A stretch of 64,000 nt of DNA from Pinus tabuliformis (GCA_031772625.1 CM062818.1:1280660277-1280724276), one strand, 5' to 3'. Positions 42,844-55,579 are shown, numbered from the stretch's first letter. A program made the numbers and translations. The notes: generated by a model from the letters alone, not told the origin.

Positions 42844-43447
42844 AATTTTAATTTTAAATTATGATTAGTAAAATTATATTAATAAATGCGATTGATATAT
42901 TAATAGGCATATGTAAAAGATATGCACAATTATATCAATAAATATTATTATTAAGTGATTAATTTAAAATTATTAAACGTATTAACATTGAAATTTTAAA
43001 TATTAATATTAATTGTGTAGAATATTTTTTCGGTTTAAAATTTTGACTTAACCAAACTACATAAAGTAAAATTAAAATTAAAATTAAATAAAATTATGAA
43101 CTAAAATAATATTAAAGTAAAATATTCAATTTATCATCAATAATTTTTGCACTTGAATAATCTGCGGTCTAGGTGGGTTGTTGAATATACTTTGGCTCGT
43201 CAAATAATCATATACATCTATATTGGGTCTGCCACATTTAATACAGCTCTGCAAGAATTCTCAGCACCAGGCGCGGAGGACTTTTATAACGAGCCATTTG
43301 CTGTGACTAGAAACTCGTGGGTTTTTACCTTTGGATCTACGGTCAATCCAATCCGGGGCAAGTGCGATCTGCAGTCAGGTTTGCTGATATCAGGTGCACA
43401 CATTCCTTATCTTTTTCTAATACATATTTTCTCATATATTTTCAAGT

Positions 43448-44299
43448 ATGAATATTTCACCACAGCTACCAAAGATTACCAAAGGCAGACCTAGCACAGT
43501 TACTCTACAAGGCCTTTATGAGTATATAGAGTCTTTAGAGAAACGTAGAGAAGAAAGAGAAGTCAAGCTACAAAAAGAGTTAGAAGCCATGCTGGAAAAT
43601 AAATTTTCATCTCTTGAAGACATGATCCAAAAGCAAATAGAAAATAAAATAGAACTATTGGAGAATAAAATGGTGGCAACGGAGAGTAGGTTGCAGGTCA
43701 TTGAAAAACAAAACCAAGATATTAATCAAACATCCCAACAAGGAGATGTTGATACTTTAGAGAGTCTTAAGATGAAGGACATGATTAAAGAACTAGAAGA
43801 AAAAGTTAATAGCCACCTCACCCTAAATACTGTAATACATAAATTAAATATCAAACCAATTAAAGATGAAATGAAAAAAATAATAGAATTAGACCATGAG
43901 CGTAACAAAAGGGCCTTGAACCTTATAATCACTAGTTTAAAAGAGGAGGTAGATGAGGATAATTTAGCCATATCCCAGACAAAATTACATAATAGATTAC
44001 AAATTGAAACAACGTGTCTCACAAAAGCAACAAGGTTGGGGAAATTAACTGAGAATAAAGGAAGACTAATCCGAATAAAGGTGAGCTCTATTAATCATAA
44101 TTATGACATACTTAGTAAAACCTCAAATCTAAAAGGAATGAGAATATTCATAAATGAAGATCTCATTCTAGAAGATCAAGTAGAATTAAGAGAGGAGGTT
44201 CAAAAAGTAAAAGAAGCTAGGAAGGAAGAAAAATGGGAAATAATTAGAAATAGAAAAGCATTTATTCGAGATAGAAACCAAAAAGATAGTAATAAATAG
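43448..44299 (+). CDS. LINE ORF1: coiled coil plus RRM-like RNA-binding protein, 283 aa
   Basis: Residues about 25-150 are a long Glu/Lys/Leu coiled coil (LYEYIESLEKRREEREVKLQ). Residues about 155-260 follow the pattern of L1/CR1-type ORF1 proteins: a first strand NLIITSL, an ATRLGK segment, KGRLIRIKVSS as a second strand, then LKGMRIFINEDL and a basic helix. No CCHC knuckle and no DUF4283 are present, unlike the other LINE ORF1 in this window (8629-10821). The protein would trimerise and coat the LINE RNA. The frame is intact, and its stop lies nine bases before the ORF2 ATG. An alternative upstream start is possible, but no in-frame ATG adds recognisable sequence. Confidence 0.8.
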   Translation: MNISPQLPKITKGRPSTVTLQGLYEYIESLEKRREEREVKLQKELEAMLENKFSSLEDMIQKQIENKIELLENKMVATESRLQVIEKQNQDINQTSQQGDVDTLESLKMKDMIKELEEKVNSHLTLNTVIHKLNIKPIKDEMKKIIELDHERNKRALNLIITSLKEEVDEDNLAISQTKLHNRLQIETTCLTKATRLGKLTENKGRLIRIKVSSINHNYDILSKTSNLKGMRIFINEDLILEDQVELREEVQKVKEARKEEKWEIIRNRKAFIRDRNQKDSNK

Positions 44300-44308
44300 C
44301 AATTCAAC

Positions 44309-45258
44309 ATGCTCCAGATTCTTTCTTGGAACTACTGGGGTTTTCCATGGAACAAAGGCCCCAAGCTAAGTTGGATCTCAAATGATGTTGATATTATTTT
44401 TCTTATTGAAACTAAGGAGCACAAAGAATCTAAGGTCCCTAACATAGATGGCTTTATGCTATAGTCTACGTGGAACATGCGATCCTCCCGTATAGGCATT
44501 GGGGCAATAGCTTGTTGCATTAAGAAGAACATCTCCCCCCATGCTAGGATTTATAAAAATGACCCTTACAACCAACATAGTTGGATAGAGATCACTGACA
44601 TTAATAATAAAAATACCTACATAGCAATATTTTATTTCCCCCCATCAATTCTAACTTCTATAAGAAAAAGAATCTACATGAAAATAGTCCTTACAATGGT
44701 TTAGATAATGATATTTCTAGCCTAAGGAATGAAGGTAATATCATTTTAATAGGTGGCTCTAATGCTTGAACTTCAAGCAACCAAACTATTATTCTAAGCA
44801 ATCATTCCAACCCTAATCCTCTTTGGTTAGATGAAGACCCTACTCTGGCTAGTAGGTACAAAAGGAGCTCTGAAGACCATGGGGAGAATTTGTTTGGGTC
44901 GGAGCTAGTCAAGCTTTGTAGTGCTCAGGATCTCATAATTTGCAACGGTCTAAAGAAGTGGCCCAACTCTAGCCAACTGACATGCATCCATGGGCTTGGT
45001 AGCAGCGCGGTAGACTATGTTATTTCCGATCTCCCTTTTTACAACAAAATAATAAATTTCGACTTCTTAAATGACCACGAGCTTGACTATGATCATAGGC
45101 CTTTACTTATAACTCTTAATTTTGTCATGCATAGAGATCTCATAGAAAATAATCCTTATAGTCAAAAGAACTTAATATTTGATAGAAATAAAAATGATCT
45201 CTTTCTAAATGAATTAAAAACTAATTTGCTTCCTTTATCTAGTATAGACAACATATAA
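44309..45258 (+). pseudogene. LINE ORF2 endonuclease domain, broken
   Basis: ATG at 44309 opens with LQILSWNYWG, the start of APE-type endonucleases. IIFLIETKEH supplies the catalytic Glu. A TAG interrupts at 44462, and another stop at 44702. The reading frame then shifts: GSNA.TSSNQ near 44756 and the segment 44890-45258, with SAVDYVISD and the catalytic histidine region DYDHRPLL, complete the fold. The domain would nick target DNA to prime reverse transcription. It is no longer continuous. Confidence 0.85.
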
Positions 45259-45259
45259 G

Positions 45260-47453
45260 ACCTCTATCATAATTTTACTACAACCCTCTCATATTCTATT
45301 AACAAGTTCTCAATTGAAGTTTCAAATAATAAAATAAATAGCAAAACCAACCCATGGTATGACAAAGATTGTAAAAGTGCAAGGAGAACAATTAAAGAAG
45401 TTGTTGATGAATCTCTTAAAATGGTCAAGATAAAAATATAAAAAGCCCTAACTAAAAGGAAAAAGAGGCAGTATATTCGTAAAAGACAAGAGAATCTCTT
45501 ACACCTCTCTAAGGTAGCTCCTAAGAAATTTTGGAGGTAGATTTTGAATAGGAAAACTAAAGATAATATTAAAATTACTTTACACAATTGGAATTGCTAT
45601 CTTAAAGAGCTTTATGAATCTCCAAATGTCATGAATAACTTTGAAACCCTGCTCACAACGAAAGAAGTTTTATCATTAGAAGACATTAATTTTGGGGTTA
45701 ATCGCCTGAAAATGGGAAAGATAAGGACATTGAAGGTTACGAGGTAGAAATCTTAAAAATTGGAGGTCCTGCCTTCATCCCCCACATTCACAAGCTTTTC
45801 AATCAAGCAGTCAAGCAAGGGTTCTCTAAACCATGGACTGAGAGCCTCATTATCCCTATTTTTAAAATTGGGGATACAAATAAACCCTCTAATTATTGGA
45901 AAATTATGATCAGCCCTCTCTTAGCCAAGTTATATGGTATTATTTTGGAAAATAAGTTGAGCATATGGGTTGAAAGTGAAGGTAAGCAGGCTAAAGGCCA
46001 AGCGGGTTTTAGAAGGCATCACTCAACAACAGACCACCTTGTTACACTTAGGATCATTGTGGAGGAATGTCTTAATGATAAATCCAATCTCTTTTGTTGC
46101 TTTGTGGACTTTAGAAAGGTTTTCGATACAGTTCCTAGAAACAACCTTTGGAATAGATTAGAAGAGCTAAAGGTTCCTTTCGAGTTTAGAGCTGCCACTA
46201 TAAGGTTATACGAGAATGTAATTGCCAAGCTAAAAAGCAATGAGTGGTGGTTGAAAGATATTAAATGTAATATCAAATTTAAACAAGGGTTCCCCCTCTC
46301 CCCTACCCTATTTGGCATTTACATTGACAAGCCTGAAGGGTATTTAGAGGAAGTAAGATGTATTGGCATGATCTTAGCTAGGATAGTCATCATCCTTATT
46401 CTCTATGCTGACGATATTGTTCTTCTCGCGAGGTGCCCATCTGATCTTGATAAGAAACTTAGGCTTCTTAAATATTTCTGCTCTACCATAGGTATGACTG
46501 TTAACACTGGCAAAACAAAAGTTATGATTATCAAATCCAAGAAGGAATCTTACACTAATTTTATGTATGACAATAATAACTTGGAGGAAGTGTATTCTTA
46601 CAAGAACCTACGAATTGATATTCATCACAAGCTCAACTGGAACTATAGCATTGAGAAAATGATTAATGGGGGGTGGAAATCTTATTTTGGTCTTGAAAAT
46701 AATTGTAAAATGGTAAACCTCATAATGTGGGATAAAAAGAAGTTCCTCTTTGAAACTTTAGTCACTCCTGTTATCTTATATGGATGTGAGGTCTGGCGTT
46801 GCAGCATCTCTAGGGAATCCTTGAGAAATATTGAGCAAATCCATAAACGTTTTATAATGTATAACATGAAAATTAAAAGAAACACACCCTATCCTATTCT
46901 CCTTGTAGAAGTAGGTCTCTCTCCTATCGAGAGCCTAGCTATGACTAGGCTTCTGGTGTACAAGCACAAACTCAATAACATAGGAGACCATAGACTTCCT
47001 AAGCTAGCTTTAAACTCCAGCCAAAACCACCTGAGGCTCAAGCAGGGGTGGTATAAAGACACAAGGGCCTAGTTAAACCATTGGGAGATCAACGAAAATG
47101 ATGCATTGGAAAACATTAATAACATTAAAAATATTGTTACTTCTAAGTTCAAAGAAAAGGTGTGGTGTGAGAAAGATTTAGCAGCTAAAAGAAAATTAAG
47201 TTATTATAAGAAGGTCATCAACCCCACCCTAGAAGATCAAAAGTATCTCTGTATTTTAACTAGCTCAAAGAAGAAAATTAATCTAGTGAAGATTAGAACA
47301 AAATTTCCTGAGCTCCATAGTGAAACATGTTGTTGGCCAATTCCTAAAACACCATGGGTGGAAAGGATCTCCCATCTCTGTGAGAATAGGAACATCGAGG
47401 ATGAAAACCACTTCCTCTTAGAATGCCCCACGTACAACCACATTAGATCTTAG
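45260..47453 (+). pseudogene. LINE ORF2 reverse transcriptase and C-terminal zinc motif, broken
   Basis: Between 45260 and 45900 the linker and first RT motifs are broken. The open frame 45906-47072 then carries CCFVDFRKVFDTVPR, KQGFPLSPTLFGIYID (Cys to Phe in the usual KQGCPLSP) and the catalytic YADDIVLLAR, followed by the thumb. After a stop near 47070 the same frame continues at 47106-47453. It ends in HLCENRNIEDENHFLLECP, a partial zinc-binding motif whose first Cys is Ser. RT copies the LINE RNA at the nicked target. I would place it near the RTE/L1/CR1 radiation without naming a clade. Confidence 0.88.
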
Positions 47454-47491
47454 TTCATCATCTTTGTCGCAATATTGACCTTCCTAGCCTT

Positions 47492-47647
47492 TTACGATGT
47501 CAAAATTATAGTGAGCTCGGGAAGCTTCTCTCCAAGCTTTTTGAGAATAGGAATAAAATCTTAACTCATACTAAATAATTTGTTTCTTTAGGTCCCATAG
47601 ACTAAAGTTTGGTCTCAGTGGACGTTAACCATCATCATCATCATCAT
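47492..47647 (+). repeat. LINE 3' end with CAT microsatellite tail
   Basis: It repeats 42691-42843 with scattered differences. The pair AAGTTTGGTCTCAGTGGA...GTTAACC and the CAT run are the probable RT recognition end. Confidence 0.85.
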
Positions 47648-50411
47648 TTAAAATGCAATATTTTTATTTTTTAAATAATATAATATTTTTTAATATAATA
47701 TCTTTTACTTTTTAATAAAATTATTCATTTTTTAAATCGTTAAAAATAAATTAAAAATAACCTTATGCGAAAATATTTTTAATCAGTCAATATGAAATAA
47801 AACTAATAAAAAATAGTATTAAAATGGTACTAACCTATTGTATTCACGAAGAATACAACCTATTTAAAGGTGGAAATTAAACCAACTTAGATCCATCTTA
47901 AATCTATTAAGTATAAAGAGAAATCAAATCTCTTTTCACTCTAAAAATAATTTGTATATCAAGATATTTAATTGTTCTCAAAGATTTGATCCTCTCAATA
48001 TTTAGTAAATCTGAAATTAAAATCAATCAAAATAAGATTATTAAATTTTATTATTATTAATACTAACTTTTTTATTAAATTCTAATATTAACTTTATTAC
48101 TAAATTTATTATAATTATTTTTAATTTTAATTTTAATATTAATATTAAAATTAAAACTATTACACTTATTAAAGTTCATATTTTCTACAAATACATATAT
48201 TTTAATGTTATTTAGTAAATAATATTTATGAAAATTTCATGACCTCCCATTCTTTTATGCTAGTGTATATGTGTCTTACTGTTATTCAGTAAAATATTAT
48301 TTAACATAGAAATATAATTTTTACCAATAAATTATTCATTAGACATGTCATTTATTAGAAAATAGTTGTTACTACTATAATTTCCATGCTCACATTGCGG
48401 TGCCATGTGGTGGGAGCTCTAGACCTCATTTACAGGTTGAATGTACTATGGTTTTCTCATTGTGGTCGAAAAAAAAGTAGGTGGGGTTACTACACTGTAG
48501 TAGAGCTTATGCAATATTGACCACTACATTTCATTGTGGTTTGAATTGATCACCCATGGAAAGGTAATCTAACTTAATTTTTGCAAGAAAGTAACAATGA
48601 TCTCATTGTTTTTTAATATTTTATTCTTAGCAACATTAAAAATTAAATATATTTAAAATTTTAAAAATTAAATTTGATTTTTTAAATATTTAATAACGGT
48701 AATCTAACTTAATTTTTTCAAGAAAGTAATGATGATCTCATTGTCTTTCAATATTTTATTCTTAGCAACATTAAAAATTAAATATATTTAAAATTTTAAA
48801 AATTAAATGTGATTTTTTAAATATTTAATTTTTAGGGTTTTAAGAATTTGAAAGAAAATGATAATTAATTAAAAGTTTCAGACATGCTTCTGCAATTTTC
48901 ACCACTAGCTTTCATTGTGATTTGAATTCATCAACTATGAAGAAGAGGCAATCATTTCACAAGAAAGTGATGATGATCTCATTGTTTTTTAACATTAAGA
49001 AGAGGCAATCATTTTACAAGAAAGTGATGATGATCTCATTGTTTTTTAACATTTTGTTTTTGGCAACCTTAAAAATTAAATATATTTAAACTCTAAAAAT
49101 TAAATGTGATTTTTTAAAGGTTAAAAAATAAACGCGATTTTTTAAAGTACTTAATTTTTAAAGTCTTAAAAATTTAAAATAAAATGATAATTAATTAAAA
49201 ATTTTGAACATTTAATTGTATTGTTGGCATATCTTTTATATTTATATAATTAGATCTAACTTTGGATGTAAAGTTTATATTAATACGTTTAATTGTATAC
49301 TTTAGCTCACTTCATCATTAAGACCTAAAACTACTCCTAACCATTAAAACAAGCCATGCATGTCGAACCTCAGTTTGGGGAAGCTGCCATGGTTTCTCTC
49401 TAGATCCACACACTCTATTTCTATTACCTTTTCTTATGTCAAATCCAGCAACTACTCCAGCAAATATATTCATCAAGATTCAGCCCTAGTAGACCAACAG
49501 AGTTAAAAATCATGTTTTCTAACTCTAAAAACAAATTCAAGGAAGACCTAATAAATGTAAGCAACAAAAATATTATTAGTGAACGCTCATTGGAGTCTTA
49601 AAAATAAATCATTAATATTGCTTTCATAAACGTCAATCTCAACAACATACAGTCCATTTGGAGACTACTTTGGAGACTTTATCAACAAGCATCAAGCGCC
49701 CATAGCAACTTGTGTGTTCATGGTCTTATAGTCCTCGTGAGGCATACATAGTGCCACACTCCTACTTGCAATTTCCTACAGAGAACGATCTCCACACTCC
49801 AACGCTCAATTTCATACAGAGAACGATCTCCACACTCCAACGCTCAACACTTATATTGAGTGGTTATTGAAGTGGACCAGCGTTTTACCCAAGGAAATGT
49901 GATGTGTTCCTTCAATGAGCACAAACAACTCTTCGTCCACCCATATGTGCCACACAATAGCTAGCACAACTATTCGTACACCCATATGTGCCACACAATA
50001 GCGCTAGCCAACCAACAACTTATTCCAACCTTGCGATGTGTATGTAATAGTTAGGCTACCCTCGCATGTTGCATACAGATCTATGGTACATAACTCATCC
50101 AATGGATTTCAGTCTTGCAAAACAACCCTGCATGAATATAACTATCAGAACCCTATACACGATTGTAAACATTAAATCTCGTAAAAATTAAACATTATAT
50201 AACCATCAGAACATTACATACTATGGCTATAAGCACGAACTCTAGATGTGGCATATGTGGCTATTACCTATCTGTGGCATTACAACAGACAGGTAATGGA
50301 TTGAAACAAACAGACTAGTAAATGAATTGAAATGGTATGGATTGAATGGGACAGTCTGGTAAATCAATTGAAATGCTTGATTTCTCAATAGGTTCGATGA
50401 ATAACTCTAAA
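47648..50411. other. AT-rich intergenic DNA with local tandem duplications
   Basis: No gene is supported. Two near-identical 40-bp units (CAGAGAACGATCTCCACACT) occur at about 49775-49850. A second small duplication around CCACCCATATGTGCCACACA or its variant occurs at about 49935-50005. Confidence 0.6.
48563..49140. repeat. tandem duplication, 135-bp units
   Basis: Units start GGTAATCTAACTTAATTTTT at 48563 and 48698 and are nearly identical. A third, diverged and partly re-duplicated copy (GAAAGTGATGATGATCTCAT twice) lies at about 48950-49140. Confidence 0.82.
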
Positions 50412-50416
50412 TTCAC

Positions 50417-52760
50417 TATAACACTACAATAAAAGAGTAATTTTTTTTCACCTTAATAATAGTATAACTGAACATTAATCATTTGAATGCAATAAGGAAT
50501 TTATAATTATTTACATAACATAGGAAAGGTATTAGTGCTAAGTTATAATTATGCCAATCATAGCACATATCCATGATAACCATAGCACGTAAACATTAAC
50601 AATGTATCTATGTTTCAATCTTGAGAATCATCATTCGGCTGTCAATAATACGGTACAATGGTGTTATATGAATTTGATCGTTGGTACTACGGAGTATGAA
50701 TGGCTATATAGTAATTTCTTTATTCGAGTTAATGCTTTACGCTGGCCTCGAATGAATGTTGCCGAGAATCACTCGGGCAACTGACGCTTGCCCAACTGGC
50801 CTTCTCCACATCGTCCATCTGGCACGATGAACGATCGGCCGGTCGACAGCATGTGCTATCACGTGCTCAGGACTCCAGGAGTTAATGTGGTCTCACACAT
50901 ACCTCGAACTTACCAGATGATAGCTGTTTCCCAGGTTTTTTGTGTTCAATCCTACGGCGGAGATGAAACCATCCAGATCGATGGTTGAAATCGATCCAGG
51001 GGTCAGTGGTATGCCTTGAAAGCCTTTTATGCGTTTGAGAAAATTCTTTAGCGGTTCATTGTTAGAATGATCCTCTGTCATTCACAGTTCTCGGGCGCTT
51101 CGCATTTGCACAGGAGACCTTTCCCTCAGGCGGTCTGTTATGCAGAAGGAGCTCTGCCTTCCGTCCTCGGTCAGGGTATGCCGCTCACCCAGATGAATCT
51201 CAACTTGATTTACAGTTCATTTCCTTTTCCTTTAATTTCTTTCGCAGAATTAAATCTTATACTGTTCTTTTTTTTTGAATGAGTCTCAGGTGCGGAGTCT
51301 CGTTGCCGACGCCCGCGAGCGATGGAGGGCCTGTTCTGCCTTCCATACCCACTCCATGTTCCGAGTAAGAGTTGTATACTTCCGTGGTTTAACATTTGAG
51401 GAAGGACCCTGGGTAACGGACTGAGCCATTGTCCTTCTTGGCAGGCTATCTGAGTTATGCTTGTGCATGGAAGTCCATCGATGTTTCATGGGTTTCCTTC
51501 CATGAGGAAATTAACGGTTTTCCCGTCTCTATTGCTTTGTAAATTAATTGGGTTATGCGCCAAACAGACCAGGCAGAAACCCTAGTTGGGTTGCGTTTGA
51601 TACCCGACCTTTACTGTATACTTCCGTGGTTTAACATTTGAGGAAGGACCCTGGGTAACGGACTGAGCCGTTGTCCTTCTTGGCAGGCTATCTGAGTTAT
51701 GCTTCTGCATGGAAGTCCATCGATGTTTCATGGGTTTCCTTCCATGAGGAAATTAACGGTTTTCCCGTCTCTATTGCTTTGTAAATTAATTGGGTTATGC
51801 GCCAAACAGACCAGGCAGAAACCCTAGTTGGGTTGCGTTTGATACCCGACCTTTACTGTATAATTTGTTTCATATTCGAGGGTTATCAATTATTAATGTT
51901 AGTCGAACTTTGGCTGGATAATGTATTGTTTTACGGTTCAGTTTTTTTTTTTAAATAAACATTGTTGGTTTAATGTGGACAGACTGTCACCTGAGTTCAA
52001 GGTTTCTATTGTTCACAATGTATACTGGATACGCTTGTCCCTTCAGAGGTTTTTCTTGTGAATTTAATTAAAGAGACATATCTCTATGTTTTTTTCTCTT
52101 TTTTGTTTACTGTTACCATTTCTTGTTGGAGAATACGGGTTGCCGGCTTCAACTTTGGAAGCCCTCGTTGGCTGCCCGATAATGCTCACAAAGTGCTACG
52201 GCCTTTTCTTTACAGGTTCGTTCTTGATTTGTTTGAAATGTTAGTTATCATTCATTTATGTATATGATGTGGGTGTTGCCCTTCCTTTATTCTTCGAGCA
52301 CTAGAGTATTTTCGTTATCGATTTATTCATTCTTAAAACACACTGTTAAGATGATGATACTGCAATCTTTGATTAGTTGTTTGGTCTAAGAGTATATGTA
52401 TTGACTCATTTTTTGATATAAAACAGTTCTTATTCCCTCAGTAGCATTCTTGGAATCTCTGTGTACAAATATTTATATTGTTTTGAAATTATCTGTGTAG
52501 GCTGGATGAATATACAGAGTATTCTATTTTCCGTTTAACTCCCACTTATGCTACAGGAATTGTTTCAGTATGGAATCTCTGATTTTTAATTAAAATCTCA
52601 TTTAATCTTTCCTTCCTTCTGCCAGTCGCATAGAAACTTGCTCTTAAAAGTTGTCAATATGTTTCACATTTTCCATCTCTACCAATGCCTGCATAATTAC
52701 AAAAAATTCTTCCAATGCCATGCACAGTCTAGTCTTTCATAGACCTTAATTAATTTCACA

Positions 52761-52820
<60 letters not shown>

Positions 52821-53396
52821 CCTTAATAACTGTTAAGTTTCTTAGTAGACCATACCTCAACAGAGGTAAACCTCTTTATTTCGCTTGTCAACCACTCGAC
52901 CTTAGGAAGATCCTCCTCGATCTTCCACCCCCAAGCACTTCTGCAGAACCTTACTGTTTGCAACTCTCTGGCTATACCAGAGTCACGCTATCTGGTCCTT
53001 ACCAGACGTAGTGGTTCAGGAAGCTTTCCACCTTCCAAACACATGCTATCTGATCTTTACCAAACATAGCAGTTTTTGTTTTCCAAAGAGTAACTCTCTT
53101 TTTTTTTCTTTCTGCCATCTGATCTCTACCAGACTTGGCATAACTTTTTTCCCCTTTTCCTATGGGGTCTCAACCATCTCATGAAGGTAGTTAGGTTTTT
53201 CTTTTTCCAACTACCTCAATAGCTACTAACAACAATTAATCAACATGCTTAATTAAACAGTAATAGCAACAATTAATTATCATAATTAATTAACAGCAGT
53301 AGCACATATTTATTTTAATTTACCAAACAGACCTTAGTCAACAGTTAAATTTTACTGCCTTACTTAAAACATTATCGATTTACTAGGGGCATTACA
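50417..53396 (-). repeat. Element D 3' LTR, 2980 bp, with internal 242-bp duplication
   Basis: It aligns with 58232-59772 at both ends but contains about 1475 extra bases (roughly 51131-52606). Inside the extra part, 51374-51615 is repeated at 51616-51857 with only a few differences, a recent tandem duplication. An AT microsatellite lies at 52762-52817. The ORFs inside are not genes. Confidence 0.9.
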
Positions 53397-53411
53397 TCTC
53401 CCCCTCCTGAA
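53397..53411 (-). promoter_or_regulatory. Element D polypurine tract
   Basis: The minus strand reads TTCAGGAGGGGGAGA directly before the TGTAATG start of the 3' LTR. This is the primer for plus-strand DNA synthesis. Confidence 0.92.
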
Positions 53412-53449
53412 GTTCAACATCATCTCAATGTTGTTTTCCATCTAGAAAC

Positions 53450-53640
53450 AATTCGGGATAGGCTTCTTTCATGCTCTACTCATCTTCCCAGGTGGCCTCA
53501 TCTGGCCCAAAGTGCTGCCACTGCACTTTAACCTGGGTGATGACTCTTTTCTGCAGCTCGACCCTTCTCCGATCTAGTATGTTCACCTATTCGACCAGGA
53601 ATTCTCCTTCCGGTTCCACCTGAAACACGTAATATTCAGA
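53450..53640 (-). pseudogene. Element D chromodomain
   Basis: The frame beyond the integrase stop reads FQVEPEGEFLVE, a stop, VNILDRRRVELQ and then VKVQWQHFGPDEATWEDE. This is the chromodomain of chromoviruses, with the conserved W and the EATWE box. It binds modified histones and biases insertion to heterochromatin. At least two nonsense codons interrupt it. Confidence 0.8.
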
Positions 53641-55000
53641 TTAGCAGTTTCTTAACAAACCATCCTTGGTTTCTTTTTATCTTACAACATCTTCTTACCT
53701 GAATATCCTGCCAACTTATTATGTGTCTAGGATCATAAACATACTTCTTTAAAATGGACACGTGGAAAATATTATGGACCCGGATGTGGCTAGGTAGGCC
53801 TAATTGATAAGCTACCGGCCCCACTCGTGCTAAAATCTGGAAGGGCCCACAAAAGCGGGGTGCCAATTTGGCACAACCATTCCATTGTAGAGTACTTCTC
53901 CTTGCCCGAATTCTGACATATACATGTTCACCCACTTGGTACTCTCTAAAGGTCCTTTTTCGATCTGCAAAACTTTTTTGTCTGTCCTGAGCTATTTTTA
54001 AATTAGCCCGCACTCTCTTAACCATTGCTTCCATCTCTTTTAACATTTCAGGACCCAGCATGAGTCTGTCTTCTGGTCCACCCCAACTGGATGGCGTGCG
54101 GCATTTTCGGCCGTAAAGTACTTCGAATGGACTCATCCGCAAGGATGCATGATATCCATTGTTATAGGCAAACTCTACAAGGTGTAAATACTCTTCCCAA
54201 CGAGTGGGTTGTTGCATCACATATGACCTCAGCATATCCTCCACCACTTGATTCACCCGCTCAGTCTGTCCGTCAGTCTGCGGATGATAAGCGGTGCTAA
54301 AATTCAATTGAGTCCCCAGACCTTCAAACAAGGTCTTCCAAAAGGCTGATGTGAATTTAACATCGCGATCAGATATTATAGTTTTTGGCAGCCCATGGAG
54401 TTTAAATATGTTCTGCATAAAAACATTTGCAATTTGTGCTGCACAATACGTAGATTGAACTGGTATGAAGTGGGCTGACTTACTGAGTTTTTCCACTACA
54501 ACCATAATAGAGTCATTATTCCTCTTGGACTTTGGTAACCCTGTAATAAATTCCATGGTGATAATCTCCCACTTCCATTCTGTTATAGGTAATGGCTGTA
54601 GCAAACCCGTAGGATGTTGATGTTCAGCCTTAACCTGTTGACATTCTAAGCATCGCGCCAGATATTCTACTACATCTCTTTTCATGCCTGGCCAGTGATA
54701 TTCCTTCCGAAGTGAGGTGATTAACTTTTGATAACCCGGATATCTCGCATAAGGACTTTTATGATATTCATCCAGAATCTTTTCCTTAATATCGCCCTTA
54801 TTGGGTACATATATTCTTTTCTGGTAGCATAAAATGCCTGCTGCATTCAATTCATAACCTTGTTGCATTATGTGGATATTTAAGTTCTGCACCAGTTGCT
54901 TCTTTTGTTGGTAGATTTGATCTTGTTCAGCAGCCTCTTCAATTTCTTTGCCAAGGGTAGACTGTCCTTCACTAATATCCGTTTCATAAAGACAACGCAC
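53636..55000 (-). pseudogene. Element D integrase
   Basis: The 454-codon open frame has the zinc-finger end (ARCLECQQVKAEHQ) and a core with TMEFITGLPKS, IISDRDVKFTS and HPQTDGQTERVNQ. The last two supply the second Asp and the Glu of the DDE triad. The first position is Glu (MEF) where gypsy integrases have Asp (MDF). The C-terminal part (YVRIRARRSTLQWNGCAKLAPRF, then HIRVHNIFHVSILKKYV) is typical GPY/F-type. It is in frame with RNase H, separated by one TAG at 55001-55003. Confidence 0.93.
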
Positions 55001-55573
55001 CTATCGGCTCAGTGCATCGGCCACCCGATTTTCTTTTCCTTTTAGGTGTTTGATTTCAAAATCAAAACTGCCCAAAAAGTCCACCCACCTAGCTTGCCTA
55101 GCGTTTAAAGTTGGTTGACTAAAGTAGCTAGTTAAGCTATGGTGATCTGTCATCAATAAAAATTTTCTTCCCACCAAATAATGGCGCCACATTTTTAGTG
55201 CATGTACTACGGCAGTTAGTTCCAGATCATAGGGAGAATACTTTTTCTCATGTTGTTTCAATTTTCTGGATTCATACGCGATCACTTTCCCTTCCTGCAT
55301 CAGCACCCCACCTACACCCTCTTTTCTTGCATCTGTGCAGACTACGTAATCTTTTTCCGGGTCTGCAATACTCAGCACAGGTGTAGTGGTGAGCAAGTAT
55401 TTGAGCTTTTCAAAGCTCCGTTGACATTCTGTTGTCCACTTAAATATTTTTCCTTTCTTCTGCAAGGAGGTGATAGGGTATGCAACCTTGGAGAAGCCTT
55501 CCACGAACCATCTATAATATCCAACCAGCCCATGAAAGACCTGATATCTGCCACGTCCTTTGGTGTTGGCCAT
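55001..55573 (-). pseudogene. Element D RNase H with end of RT
   Basis: The segment begins with the RT connection (GYYRWFVEGFSKVAYPIT) and continues with the gypsy RNase H: CTDARKEGVGGVLMQ, SPYDLELTAVVHAL, FLLMTDHHSLTS and ENRVADALSR hold the catalytic acidic residues. A frameshift at about 55530-55575 separates it from the upstream RT frame. Confidence 0.92.
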
Positions 55574-55579
55574 TCCATT

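Larger units (their letters stand above)
43150..47647 (+). mobile_element. near full-length LINE with (CAT)n tail
   Basis: It consists of a 5' leader, ORF1 (43448-44299), ORF2 starting nine bases later with endonuclease and RT, and a 3' end identical in layout to the 150-bp fragment upstream. It ends in repeated CAT rather than poly(A). ORF2 is broken by a stop and several frameshifts, while ORF1 is open. The 5' boundary near 43150 is approximate, and I could not find a target duplication. Confidence 0.85.

Noticed and set aside
50893-51489. ORFs inside the gypsy 3' LTR, also present at 58559-58903
   Set aside because: They lie within the LTR and differ by indels between the two copies.
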